This document shows, one piece after another, positions 53,838 through 64,000 of a DNA stretch of 64,000 bases. The stretch comes from Sphingomonas chungangi. Its GTDB lineage: Bacteria > Pseudomonadota > Alphaproteobacteria > Sphingomonadales > Sphingomonadaceae. Made by a program: the position numbers and the translations under genes. Position 1 is the stretch's first letter. Each line of letters starts with the position of its first letter. A model generated the notes under the pieces. The model saw nothing but the letters and a program-made list of their open reading frames with translations. It was not told where the DNA came from and did not search any database. The DNA is taken from assembly GCF_013778325.1 (NCBI RefSeq), contig NZ_JACEIB010000026.1:186001-250000 (forward strand), read 5' to 3'.

Positions 53838-54593
53838 TCAACCTGCCTTGTCGATCGACTGTCTCATAGCGGCAACCAGAAACTCTATATTGCCCTCCGG
53901 GCCGGTGATCGGGCTGGTGGTGACGCCGATCACGCCCCAGCCGATCGAATCGAGCCACGCCACGACATCATCGCACACGCGCTGATGGACGACGGGATCG
54001 CGCACCACGCCACCCTTGCCCACTTCGCCCTTGCCCGCCTCGAACTGCGGCTTGATCAGAGCGGCGAGGCGCGCGCCGGGCTTCGCTAGTTCGAGCGCGG
54101 CGGGCAGCACCTTGGAAAGCGCGATGAAGCTGGCATCGCAGACCACGATGTCGATCGGATCGATGATCTGCTCGGCGGTGAGGTGGCGGGCGTTGGTCCG
54201 CTCCAGCACGACGACGCGGGGATCCTCGCGCAGCTTCCAGGCGAGCTGGCCGTGGCCGACGTCCACCGCATAGACCTTGGCGGCGCCGCGCGTCAGCAGC
54301 ACGTCGGTGAAGCCGCCGGTCGAGGAGCCGACGTCTATCGCAATGGCGCCGTCCACGTTCCATCCGAAATGGGCCAGAGCATGATCGAGCTTGAGCCCCC
54401 CGCGCGAGACCCAGGGATGATCCTTGCCCTTCACCTCCAGCGGCGCGTCGGGCGGCAGCGCCTGCCCCGCCTTCTCCACCTTGCGATCGCCCGTATAGAC
54501 GAGGCCCGCGAGGATCAGCGCCTGCGCGCGCGTGCGGCTTTCGGCGAGGCCGCGATCGGCCAGCAATTGATCGGCGCGGATACCCTTGGTCAT
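53838..54593 (-). CDS. tlyA: TlyA-family rRNA (cytidine-2'-O)-methyltransferase
   Basis: The 251-residue product has the N-terminal S4 RNA-binding domain (ADQLLADRGLAESRTRAQAL, residues 6-25) and an FtsJ-like domain: VSRGGLKLDHAL, AIDVGSSTGGFTDVLL (SAM motif), YAVDVGHGQLAWKL, and the TlyA-typical IKPQFEAGKGEVGKGGVVRD. TlyA methylates ribosomal RNA cytidines; some members were called hemolysin A. The K-D-K-E type catalytic residues appear present. Confidence 0.92.
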   Translation of the reverse strand: MTKGIRADQLLADRGLAESRTRAQALILAGLVYTGDRKVEKAGQALPPDAPLEVKGKDHPWVSRGGLKLDHALAHFGWNVDGAIAIDVGSSTGGFTDVLLTRGAAKVYAVDVGHGQLAWKLREDPRVVVLERTNARHLTAEQIIDPIDIVVCDASFIALSKVLPAALELAKPGARLAALIKPQFEAGKGEVGKGGVVRDPVVHQRVCDDVVAWLDSIGWGVIGVTTSPITGPEGNIEFLVAAMRQSIDKAG

Positions 54594-54750
54594 TGGGAAG
54601 CCTCGTGTTGCATTTTATGCAATCGTGCGAACATTACCCGCACTTGAAATAATATTTCGTCCGACTTATCTCACGTTTCGTCGCAGGGCAACGTCTTGTC
54701 CCCCCTCTCCAAGAGGCGTTGCCCTGCGCGCACAACAATAGGAAATCAAT

Positions 54751-54834
54751 ATGCGTATTCTCGAGAACGTGGCGATGGCCGCGGCCCTGCTCGGCGCCCA
54801 GTCGCTGGCGATCGCCACCATCCTGATCCACTAA
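54751..54834 (+). CDS. Possible 27-residue hydrophobic peptide
   Basis: An ORF of 27 codons begins MRILENVAMAAALLGAQSLA and ends IATILIH. AGGAAA lies eight bases before the ATG. The product is one hydrophobic helix, as in small membrane peptides. It lies between tlyA and the SMI1-like gene with gaps on both sides. Conservation in relatives is the test; the gaps 54594-54750 and 54835-54928 show nothing else. Confidence 0.45.
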   Translation: MRILENVAMAAALLGAQSLAIATILIH

Positions 54835-54928
54835 GGCACGGCGGCACTCACGCCGTCCGCCTCTCCGGCCGCCGAGCCGGGTGTCCAAGCCGCTTAGGGA
54901 AACCTTGGCGGCTTTCGCATGTGTGGCG

Positions 54929-55426
54929 CTATTCGAGGAAGCCAGACCAGAACCGGATAGACCGAGGCTCACGCGCGAGAGGCCATGTCGGTCGAGCGCT
55001 AAACTCCCGAGCGAAATAATCGGCCAGATCATAACCGTAGTGAATGATGTCGGCTTGATGGACCGATAAGACGGGGTTGCCACGCTCATCCGGTTCGCCG
55101 GGTAGATAGCGATGGCCATACAGCGGAATCAGCTTGGGAGCAGTCGCCACCAATTCGATAACGGCCGCCTTACGATCCGCCAGTTGCTTGGGCCTGTCAC
55201 CCCATTCGGAAAGCCACAGGCTGTTGTGCTCAACATCGAACAACAGGCCTTCAAGCGGCCAAGCTAACGCCTTGTGTGTCGGCTCGCCGCTCCCGGTCCA
55301 ATCATAGCCCCGAGCCGGTCTCTTCTCGATCAGCAGTTCGACCAAGTCCGGCGGAAAGCGCAACTCGAACCGCTCCTGCGCCCTATGCAGATCGCTCCAG
55401 TGGTAGCCGGGCGCCCAATCGGACAC
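54929..55426 (-). CDS. SMI1/KNR4 (SUKH)-like protein
   Basis: The 165-residue product from GTG 55426 has a SUKH-like start: QERFELRFPPDLVELLIEKR, then YDWTGSGEPTHKALAWPLEG and LLFDVEHNSLWLSEWGDRPK. These aromatic-rich motifs are common in SMI1/KNR4 proteins, many of which are immunity proteins of toxin systems. No toxin gene is adjacent: the upstream gene is pntB (stop one base before the GTG), so here it may be a stand-alone member. Confidence 0.65.
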   Translation of the reverse strand: MSDWAPGYHWSDLHRAQERFELRFPPDLVELLIEKRPARGYDWTGSGEPTHKALAWPLEGLLFDVEHNSLWLSEWGDRPKQLADRKAAVIELVATAPKLIPLYGHRYLPGEPDERGNPVLSVHQADIIHYGYDLADYFAREFSARPTWPLAREPRSIRFWSGFLE

Positions 55427-55427
55427 G

Positions 55428-56915
55428 TTAGCCCATCGCCTTGACGATCTCCTCGACCATCTTCTTGGCATCCGCCAGCAGCATCATCGTGTTGTCCATG
55501 TAGAAGACCTCGTTGTCGACGCCGGCATAGCCGACGCCGCCCATCGAGCGCTTCACGAACAGCACGGTCTTGGCCTTCTCCACGTCGAGCACGGGCATGC
55601 CGTAGATGGGCGAGCTCTTGTCGGTCTTGGCGGCCGGATTGGTGACGTCGTTGGCGCCGATCACGAAGGCGACGTCGGTCTGCGCGAACTCGCCGTTGAT
55701 GTCCTCCAGTTCGAACACCTCGTCATAGGGGACGTTGGCCTCGGCGAGCAGCACGTTCATGTGGCCCGGCATGCGGCCCGCGACCGGGTGGATGGCGTAT
55801 TTCACCCGGACACCCTCTTTCTTGAGGATGTCGCCCATCTCGCGCAGCGCATGCTGGGCCTGCGCCACCGCCATGCCGTAGCCCGGCACGATGATGACCT
55901 GCTCGGCCTGCTGCATCAGGAACGCCGCGTCCTCGGCCGAGCCGCGCTTCCACGGGCGGTCGATCGCCTGTCCGCCGCCGCTCGCGCCGCCGGTCTCCGC
56001 GCCGAAGCCGCCGGCGATCACCGAGATGAAGCTGCGGTTCATCGCGCGGCACATGATGTAGGAGAGGATCGCGCCCGACGAGCCGACCAGCGCGCCGGTG
56101 ATGATCATCGCCGTGTTGTGCAGCGTGAAACCCATCGCGGCGGCCGCCCAGCCCGAATAGCTGTTCAGCATCGACACCACGACCGGCATGTCCGCGCCGC
56201 CGATCGGGATGATCAGCAGGAAGCCGATCACGAAGCTGAGCGCGGTGATCGCGGCGAAGACGGGCAGGCTGTCGTCGGTGACGAAATAGGCGATCAGGCC
56301 GATGATCAGCGCCAGCGTGCCGAGGTTGATGACGTGGCGGCCGGGCAGCATTATCGGCTTGCCCGACATGTTGCCGTTGAGCTTGAGGAAGGCGATCACC
56401 GAGCCGGAGAAGGTGATCGCGCCGATCGCGATGCCGAGGCCCATCTCGATACGGCTGACCGGCTCGATGTGATCCATGAACGGTATTTTGATGCCGAACG
56501 CCGCGGGGTTAGCGTAAGCCGCCACCGCCACCAGCACCGCCGCCAGGCCGACCAGAGAGTGGAAGGCTGCGACAAGCTGCGGCATGTCGGTCATCTTGAT
56601 CTTGCGGGCAGTGACGAAACCAATTGCGCCGCCGATTGCGATCGCGGCAACGATTTCCAGCATCGTCGGAAGGTCGAGGGTGAAAATTGCCATGCCGCAG
56701 TCAATGAAACCCGGCCTGCAGGGCGCCGATGGCGTTGCATTAGGGGCGTGCGTAACGAGCGTCGTCACCACCGCGATCAACATGCCCGCCATGCCGTAGC
56801 GGTTGCCCTTGCGGCTGCTCTCGGGGCTGGAAAGCCCGCGCAGCGCCATGATGAAGCAGATGCCTGCGATCAGGTAGGCCAGCGCCACCCAGGGATTTAT
56901 CGCGATTTCTTCCAC
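55428..56915 (-). CDS. pntB: NAD(P) transhydrogenase beta subunit
   Basis: PntB forms the proton channel part (domain II) and the NADP(H)-binding domain III. The 495-residue product has many helices in the first 290 residues (VALAYLIAGICFIMALRGL at the start). The C-terminal domain has the NADP motif IIVPGYGMAVAQAQHALREM, HPVAGRMPGHMNVLLAEANV, DVAFVIGANDVTNPAAKTD and KRSMGGVGYAGVDN. It is the last gene of pntAA-hypothetical-pntAB-pntB. Confidence 0.96.
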   Translation of the reverse strand: MEEIAINPWVALAYLIAGICFIMALRGLSSPESSRKGNRYGMAGMLIAVVTTLVTHAPNATPSAPCRPGFIDCGMAIFTLDLPTMLEIVAAIAIGGAIGFVTARKIKMTDMPQLVAAFHSLVGLAAVLVAVAAYANPAAFGIKIPFMDHIEPVSRIEMGLGIAIGAITFSGSVIAFLKLNGNMSGKPIMLPGRHVINLGTLALIIGLIAYFVTDDSLPVFAAITALSFVIGFLLIIPIGGADMPVVVSMLNSYSGWAAAAMGFTLHNTAMIITGALVGSSGAILSYIMCRAMNRSFISVIAGGFGAETGGASGGGQAIDRPWKRGSAEDAAFLMQQAEQVIIVPGYGMAVAQAQHALREMGDILKKEGVRVKYAIHPVAGRMPGHMNVLLAEANVPYDEVFELEDINGEFAQTDVAFVIGANDVTNPAAKTDKSSPIYGMPVLDVEKAKTVLFVKRSMGGVGYAGVDNEVFYMDNTMMLLADAKKMVEEIVKAMG

Positions 56916-56931
56916 TACCTCTGCCCCCTAC

Positions 56932-57011
56932 CGTCACCCCGGAGTTGATCCGGGGTCCCGCTCCCTTCCCGCATTCAAAAAGCGGGCCCCCGGATCAGGT
57001 CCGGGGCGACG
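56932..57011. repeat. Second palindromic repeat type, between pntAB and pntB
   Basis: Outer arms CGTCACCCCGGAGTTGATCC and its near-complement ending CCGGGGCGACG, with inner arms GGTCCCGCT / AGCGGGCC. This differs from the repeats at 4790 and 6079. It lies inside the pnt operon, where it could act as an mRNA-stabilising or attenuating stem. Confidence 0.75.
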
Positions 57012-57017
57012 AATGGA

Positions 57018-57317
57018 TCAATGCTTGGCCGCTGTCGGCCGCTCTTTCTTCTTGTACATCGCCAGCATCCGCTCGGTGACGGCGAAGCCGCCGAAGATGT
57101 TGACACTAGCCAGCACGATCGCCAGCAGCCCCAGCCATTTCGAGGTCGCGCTGCCCGCCGCGGCGCCCGCGATCAGCGCGCCGACGATGATCACCGAGGA
57201 GATCGCGTTGGTCACCGCCATCAGCGGCGTGTGCAGCGCCGGCGTGACCGACCACACCACGTAATAGCCCACGAAGCAGGCCATCACGAAGATCGACAGG
57301 ATCGAGATGAAATCCAT
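57018..57317 (-). CDS. pntAB: NAD(P) transhydrogenase alpha subunit, membrane part
   Basis: The 99-residue product is the separate membrane piece of PntA found in alphaproteobacteria. It has three helices: ILSIFVMACFVGYYVVWSVT, ISSVIIVGALIAGAAAGSAT and LLAIVLASVNIFGGFAVTER. PALHTPLMAVTNAISS between helices is the family signature. It lies 18 bases after the hypothetical gene and upstream of pntB. Confidence 0.93.
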   Translation of the reverse strand: MDFISILSIFVMACFVGYYVVWSVTPALHTPLMAVTNAISSVIIVGALIAGAAAGSATSKWLGLLAIVLASVNIFGGFAVTERMLAMYKKKERPTAAKH

Positions 57318-57335
57318 GGCCTTCCCCCAGTAAAC

Positions 57336-57710
57336 TCAGTCGTTTGCCCGCTTGTCGGCCTTGGCGACCACACCCGCCGCGCAAGCGTCCACCTCGGCGG
57401 TGCGGCACGTGCCGGTGAACGAGGCGAGCCGATCGGGCGTCACCATGTCGCGCGCCTTCATCAGATCGACCGCATAGCTGAACTTCTTGCCGTCCTCTTC
57501 CACGGGGAAAAGGATCGCCAGATAAAGATCATCCGCATCGTCGCCGGACCAGGGCTTCATGTGCCTGGCATGCGGGATCGCCTTGCGCAGTGCGTCGGCG
57601 AACTTGTCGGTGAGCGGATCGCTCGCGTCCGACTTGACGTCTGTGGCGTGGAGCACCGGCCCGTTGGCCTGACCAGACGCCAGGAGGACAGAGAGAAACA
57701 GCGCGTTCAT
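57336..57710 (-). CDS. Hypothetical secreted protein inserted in the pnt operon
   Basis: The 124-residue product has a short signal peptide (MNALFLSVLLASGQA). Two Cys residues (TCRTAEVDACAAG) may make a disulfide in the periplasm. It starts as ATGA inside the pntAA stop and is followed by pntAB, so it is cotranscribed with the transhydrogenase. It has no motif I know. Its location suggests either a helper for the transhydrogenase or an accidental insertion. Confidence 0.7.
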   Translation of the reverse strand: MNALFLSVLLASGQANGPVLHATDVKSDASDPLTDKFADALRKAIPHARHMKPWSGDDADDLYLAILFPVEEDGKKFSYAVDLMKARDMVTPDRLASFTGTCRTAEVDACAAGVVAKADKRAND

Positions 57711-58834
57711 GTCAGCAACCTCGGATTCACGACCTTGCCGCCCTGCGTCAGCCGGATGGCATCGCCGATTTCCGCGTCGAGCACGGGCGCTCCCTTATCC
57801 TTGTCCCAAAAGGCTGACAGGAAGTTGAACAGGTTCCGGGCGAACAGCGCCGAGGTGTCCGCCGCGAGGCGGCTGGGCACGTTCCTGTGGCCGACGATCT
57901 TGACACCGTGGCGCTCGATCACTTCGCCCGCGACCGCACCCTCGACGTTGCCACCGCTCTCCACCGCGAGATCGACGATCACGCTTCCGGATCGCATCGA
58001 GGCGATCTGCGCGTCGCTGATCAGGCGCGGCGCCGGCCGGCCCGGGATCAGCGCCGTGGTGATGACGATGTCCTGCTTGGCGATGTGCGAGGAGACCAGT
58101 TCGGCCTGCGCCTTCTGATACTCTTCCGACATTTCGGTGGCGTAGCCGCCGGAGCCCTCGCCCTCGATGCCCTTCACGCTCTCGACGAAGATCGGCTTGG
58201 CGCCCAGCGAGAGGATCTGCTCCTTGGTCGCCGATCGCACGTCGGTGGCGGAGACCTGCGCGCCGAGGCGCCGCGCCGTCGCGATCGCCTGCAGGCCCGC
58301 GACGCCGACACCCATGATGAACACGCGCGCCGCCGACACCGTGCCGGCCGCCGTCATCATCATCGGGAAGGCGCGGCCATATTCGCCCGCCGCGTCCAGC
58401 ACCGCCTTGTAACCCGACAGGTTGGACTGGGAGGAGAGGATGTCCATCGACTGCGCACGGGTGATGCGCGGCATGAACTCCATCGCCAGCGCCTCGATCC
58501 CCGCCGCCGCATAAGCGTCGACACGCGCCCGCTCACCGAAAGGATTGAGGCCGGCTGCCAGCCACGCGCCGCTCTTCGCGCTCGCGATCGACGCCGGCTC
58601 CGGCCCCTGCACGCCCAGGATGATGTCGGCATCGGCCAGTACGCTCGCACGATCCGCGACGGTCGCGCCGGCGTCGGCATAGGCCTGGTCCGCGATCGAT
58701 GCCGTAGCACCCGCACCGGCCTCGACGGCCAACTCCGCGCCAAGCCCGATGAATTTCTTTACCGTCTCCGGCGTGGCCGAGACACGGCGCTCACCCTCGG
58801 CCTGCTCGCGCAGGACAGCGATCTTAACCCCCAT
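57707..58834 (-). CDS. pntAA: NAD(P) transhydrogenase alpha subunit, NAD-binding part
   Basis: The 375-residue soluble domain I binds NAD(H), in the cytoplasm. It has KIAVLREQAEGERRVSATPE at the N terminus, QSNLSGYKAVLDAA, VFIMGVGVAGLQAIATARRL (Rossmann), TDVRSATKEQI and DIVITTALIPGRPAPRLIS. With pntAB and pntB it makes the proton-driven NADH-to-NADPH enzyme. The downstream gene overlaps its stop. It is preceded by the oxidase subunit IV gene by 12 bases. Confidence 0.95.
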   Translation of the reverse strand: MGVKIAVLREQAEGERRVSATPETVKKFIGLGAELAVEAGAGATASIADQAYADAGATVADRASVLADADIILGVQGPEPASIASAKSGAWLAAGLNPFGERARVDAYAAAGIEALAMEFMPRITRAQSMDILSSQSNLSGYKAVLDAAGEYGRAFPMMMTAAGTVSAARVFIMGVGVAGLQAIATARRLGAQVSATDVRSATKEQILSLGAKPIFVESVKGIEGEGSGGYATEMSEEYQKAQAELVSSHIAKQDIVITTALIPGRPAPRLISDAQIASMRSGSVIVDLAVESGGNVEGAVAGEVIERHGVKIVGHRNVPSRLAADTSALFARNLFNFLSAFWDKDKGAPVLDAEIGDAIRLTQGGKVVNPRLLT

Positions 58835-58846
58835 GATCGCTCAGGC

Positions 58847-58978
58847 TCAGTGCGAGATCAGATAGACGACGATGGCCGCCACGATCAGGCAGGCAACCGT
58901 GCCGAACTTCAGCAGCGTAAGGAAACCGCCGTAGGTCTGCTCGTGCGCCTTCATCTCCATACCGCCATGGTCCGACAT
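58847..58978 (-). CDS. aa3-type cytochrome c oxidase subunit IV
   Basis: The 43-residue product starts MSDHGGMEMKAHEQTYGGFL and ends in one hydrophobic helix (VACLIVAAIVVYLISH). This is the small subunit family of alphaproteobacterial cytochrome aa3. Such genes are often found beside pntAA in sphingomonads, as here. It is divergent from the NtrC-like gene. Confidence 0.85.
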   Translation of the reverse strand: MSDHGGMEMKAHEQTYGGFLTLLKFGTVACLIVAAIVVYLISH

Positions 58979-59132
58979 GTCCGCCCTCCTCAAGTCTTTG
59001 GCGCGGTTTGGCGTGCCCTGCCCGGCACTGCAAGCGCAATCGTCCCTTGTGGCAGTTGCCGGTGCTTGCAGGCGCTTAAGCCTGTCTTTACCCGGGCAAG
59101 GTAGCACTCCCTCCGATTTCGAGGGAAACGGG

Positions 59133-60560
59133 ATGCCGCGCGAGACGATCCGGAGCCTGCTGCTGATTGACGAGGATGCCGGGCAGCGCCGTCTGGTGTC
59201 GGCGATCGCCGCGCGTGCGGGCTGGCGCACGGTCGTCGCCGATTCGAGCGTCGCCGCGCTCAAGGTGCTGAAATCGCCGCAGGGCGCGACGATCGAAGCG
59301 GTACTGATCGATCAGCGCGAGGATACGCCCATCGTCGTGGCCGAGCTGCGCGGCGCGCATCCGGACAAGGTCGTACACGTCCTCACCACGCTGGACGATC
59401 TGGCCGTCGCCGTGGAAGCGATGCGGCAGGGCGCCACCGACTATCTCGTCAAGCCGATCGCCCCCGAGCGGCTGATGGCTGCGCTCGACACGGCCGCGAA
59501 CCGCGATTCGATCGAGGGTGAGCTCCGCCCGATGGCCGAGAAACTCTGGCAACCGCTCAGTTTCGACGAAATCGTCGGCACCGTGCCTGCCTTCCGCGCC
59601 GCGCTCGCCACCGCCGAGCGCGCCGCCGAAAGCCGCGTCCCCGTGCTGATCGAAGGCGATCGCGGCACCGGCAAGGAGATGTTCGCCGAGGCGATCCACG
59701 CGGCCTCCCCCCGTGCACAACGTCCGCTGATCGTGATCGATTGCGGCGCGGTGCCGGCCAACGTGATCGATTCGACCCTATTCGGCCACGAGCAAGGGGC
59801 CTTCGCCGGCGCCTTTGATCGCAAGCATGGCCGCTTCGTGGAGGCGGACGGCGGCACGTTGTTCCTCGACGATGTCGCAGCGCTGCCGCTCGACACGCAG
59901 GCGCGGTTGCTGGCGGTGCTCGAATCGGGCCGTATCTGGCCGCTCGGCGCGCGCGGTTGCCGCGAGGTCGACGTCCGCGTCGTCGCCGCGAGCCGCGTCA
60001 CGCTCGCGGAAGAGGTGGCGCAGGGACGTTTCCGCGAGGATCTGCTCTATCGCCTCGCGGGCGTGCACGTCGCCCTGCCGCCCCTGCGCGAGCGCGCCGC
60101 CGATCTGCCGGCGCTGGCCCGCCACCTGCTCGATCGCATCGCCCGTCAGCCGGGCCTGCGCGAGCTCGACATCACCGACGACGCGCTGGCGCTGCTCGGC
60201 GCCTATGACTGGCCGGGAAACATCCGCCAGCTCCAGAACGCCCTGTTCCGCGCCGCCGTGCTGTGCGACGCGCCCTCGCTCACCACCGCCGACTTCCCGC
60301 AGATCGCGCAGGAGAGCTTCTCCCGCCGCCGTCCGCGCGTGGAGAGCGGCCACCGCATGCCCTCGGTCGCGACCGGCGGCGTGCTGCTCTACACGCCGGA
60401 AGGTCACCTCCGCCCGCTCGAGGATATCGAGGGCGACGTGATCCGCCTGGCGATCAGCCACTATCGAGGCCGGATGAGCGAGGTTGCCCGGCGGCTCGGG
60501 ATCGGGCGCTCGACACTGTACCGCAAGCTCGGCGACCTCGGGATCGACAGCGCGGCGTGA
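59133..60560 (+). CDS. NtrC-type response regulator with variant GAFTGA motif
   Basis: The 475-residue product has an N-terminal receiver (LLLIDEDAGQRR; likely phospho-acceptor Asp in AVLIDQRED; Lys in YLVKPI), an AAA+ domain and a Fis-type HTH (MSEVARRLGIGRSTLYRKLG). Walker A is GDRGTGKEMFAEAIH; Walker B is GGTLFLDDV, where Asp replaces the usual Glu. The sigma-54 contact loop reads GAFAGA, not GAFTGA. Classical activators need the Thr, so sigma-54 activation may be lost or altered. No partner kinase gene is adjacent. Confidence 0.88.
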   Translation: MPRETIRSLLLIDEDAGQRRLVSAIAARAGWRTVVADSSVAALKVLKSPQGATIEAVLIDQREDTPIVVAELRGAHPDKVVHVLTTLDDLAVAVEAMRQGATDYLVKPIAPERLMAALDTAANRDSIEGELRPMAEKLWQPLSFDEIVGTVPAFRAALATAERAAESRVPVLIEGDRGTGKEMFAEAIHAASPRAQRPLIVIDCGAVPANVIDSTLFGHEQGAFAGAFDRKHGRFVEADGGTLFLDDVAALPLDTQARLLAVLESGRIWPLGARGCREVDVRVVAASRVTLAEEVAQGRFREDLLYRLAGVHVALPPLRERAADLPALARHLLDRIARQPGLRELDITDDALALLGAYDWPGNIRQLQNALFRAAVLCDAPSLTTADFPQIAQESFSRRRPRVESGHRMPSVATGGVLLYTPEGHLRPLEDIEGDVIRLAISHYRGRMSEVARRLGIGRSTLYRKLGDLGIDSAA

Positions 60561-60724
60561 TAGCCTTCGCGAAGTTGACGAAGTTGACAGCGACAGGACT
60601 GAAAAGAAGACATTCCTACAGGCTGGGCACGACATCAGGATGCGCGCCACCGGACCAACCGGTGCGTCGACCGTGACACACGAAATCCTACATTGGAAGG
60701 GCTGCTATCGCCCCAAAGTCAGCC

Positions 60725-61270
60725 CTAGAGCAGCCCTGAGCTGCCTCCCATTAGCGGACGGTGTTGAGCTACGTAGCTGCACCACAAAGGCCAAATTTCA
60801 TCGATCGCTACCGCGGCATTCTTGGTTGCCGTGAGCGTGTTCGCTTCGTCTCGGGCCGGCCGGTATGTGGGGTTGCTGGCGGGTGACACGATCACAGGCG
60901 CGTGGCCGAACTGGTCAGCGGTTATGTCGACCAGGAACTCATTCGCCTCTACCCAGGCATGGCCCATCCATCCATCGGCGGTGAACAGGCCGCAATCCTC
61001 ACCAGCCATGCCCGGTGCTTTCTCCGGAGGCTGACCGCTTTGTAGCCTCGCCTCGATCCCGCATCGATGAAGCGCTTTCACGAGAAACATGCTCGATCGA
61101 ACACACGTCCATTGGGATGCCACGGCCGGCAGGGGCGGCCCCCATAACTGATGCCAACGCGACCAGTGAGGAAGCAAGAACGTCCTGGCGGTGGTCGCGA
61201 CAGCAAGGAGCATCCTTTGAACGTCCGCTAATCGTCCGCGGAGATCAATAGCCGCCCGACCGCTTACCAC
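60725..61270 (-). CDS. Transglutaminase-like (Cys-His-Asp) protein of unknown role
   Basis: The 181-residue product has a possible catalytic set: Cys in SQWTCVRSSMFLVKALHR (about residue 55), His in GWMGHAWVEANEFL (about residue 104) and Asp in VDITADQFGHAP. That order is like transglutaminase-fold proteases or amidases. No signal peptide. The start is uncertain. The flanks (60561-60724 and 61271-61282) show no other gene. Its base composition is a little less GC-rich than its neighbours, so transfer is possible. Confidence 0.6.
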   Translation of the reverse strand: MVSGRAAIDLRGRLADVQRMLLAVATTARTFLLPHWSRWHQLWGPPLPAVASQWTCVRSSMFLVKALHRCGIEARLQSGQPPEKAPGMAGEDCGLFTADGWMGHAWVEANEFLVDITADQFGHAPVIVSPASNPTYRPARDEANTLTATKNAAVAIDEIWPLWCSYVAQHRPLMGGSSGLL

Positions 61271-61282
61271 CCCTAACGGACA

Positions 61283-63698
<2,416 letters not shown>

Positions 63699-63739
63699 TC
63701 CCTAGTGGTGTGGCCGCAAGGGCTCGCCTTGTCGCTTTC

Positions 63740-64000
63740 TCAGATCGACAGGCAGAGTTGCGCCACCGGCGCGAAGCTGCGGCGGTGAAGCGGGGTAGGG
63801 CCGAGGCGGATCAGCGCGGCCTTGTGCTCGGGCGTGCCGTAGCCCTTGTTCTGCCGCCAGCCATAGCCCGGCCAGTCGGCATCGTGCACATGCATGATCC
63901 TGTCGCGCGTCACCTTGGCGACGATCGAGGCGGCGGCGATCGATCGGCTGAGCGCGTCGCCCGAAACCAGCGCGGTCGCCGGATAGCGCCATTTGGGCAG
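63740..64000 (-). CDS. rnhB: Ribonuclease HII, 3' part
   Basis: The gene enters from the right edge; 86 codons and the stop are in the window. The part shows [20 protein letters not shown] and [17 protein letters not shown], then [20 protein letters not shown] and [12 protein letters not shown]. This is the C-terminal half of RNase HII, which removes RNA from RNA-DNA hybrids, including single ribonucleotides. The motif SIVAKVTRD, with the last catalytic Asp close by, is typical. It lies upstream of ccrM on the same strand. Confidence 0.93.
   Translation of the reverse strand: MPKWRYPATALVSGDALSRSIAAASIVAKVTRDRIMHVHDADWPGYGWRQNKGYGTPEHKAALIRLGPTPLHRRSFAPVAQLCLSI

Overview
The window is about 66% GC, with tightly packed genes, many 4-bp stop/start overlaps and frequent GTG starts. 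It comes from an alphaproteobacterium, most likely a Sphingomonas-type member of the Sphingomonadaceae. Supporting signs are a CcrM (GANTC) methyltransferase, an aa3 oxidase subunit IV gene beside split pntAA/pntAB/pntB genes, large TonB-dependent receptors, and palindromic repeats whose readthrough peptide is SVRAEPVEAR.

Region 1 (1-31660) is mostly core chromosome. It runs dapA/hypothetical/smpB; a Slt-type transglycosylase with greB; a GT87-like membrane enzyme between two palindromic repeats; ppk2, aspS and rnd; a DUF4142 protein and a patatin-like protein; lapA-pyrF; a photolyase; korA-korB; an HDAC-like deacetylase; an esterase with rppH; and a DUF481 protein. A TonB receptor/FAD oxidase/metallo-beta-lactamase-fold set follows, then three membrane glycosyltransferase-like genes, one of them frameshifted.

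Region 2 (about 32555-50866) is an accessory block. Its left edge is a FABP-like gene cut by an IS3-type remnant. Its right edge is tRNA-Gln(UUG), next to an N-terminal integrase fragment, an IS427-type IS5 end and a decayed tetR gene. Inside are decayed mobile or plasmid genes (ArdC-like, two MFS fragments), an AAC(6')-like acetyltransferase and other small genes. The main cargo is a catabolic cluster: NmrA-like, DsbA-like, heme aldoxime dehydratase and GST genes (47254->44052), a divergent AraC-family regulator (43032-44015), then nitrilase, SnoaL-like, LigB-type extradiol dioxygenase, CMD-family, FAH-family and MFS genes with start/stop overlaps (42765->37549). The logic is aldoxime -> nitrile -> carboxylic acid, apparently joined to ring cleavage. 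A second TonB receptor (49740->47392) could import a substrate.

Region 3 (50867-64000) is core again: tRNA-Gln, a MarR regulator, proC, ybjN, ubiK, tspO, tlyA, an SMI1-like gene, the pnt operon with an extra gene inside it, the cytochrome oxidase small subunit, an NtrC-like regulator with a variant GAFTGA loop, a transglutaminase-like protein, folP, ccrM and the 3' part of rnhB. The ccrM upstream region has seven GANTC sites and one perfect DnaA box.

All functions are read from motifs, without database searches. Frameshifts may be true mutations or sequencing errors.
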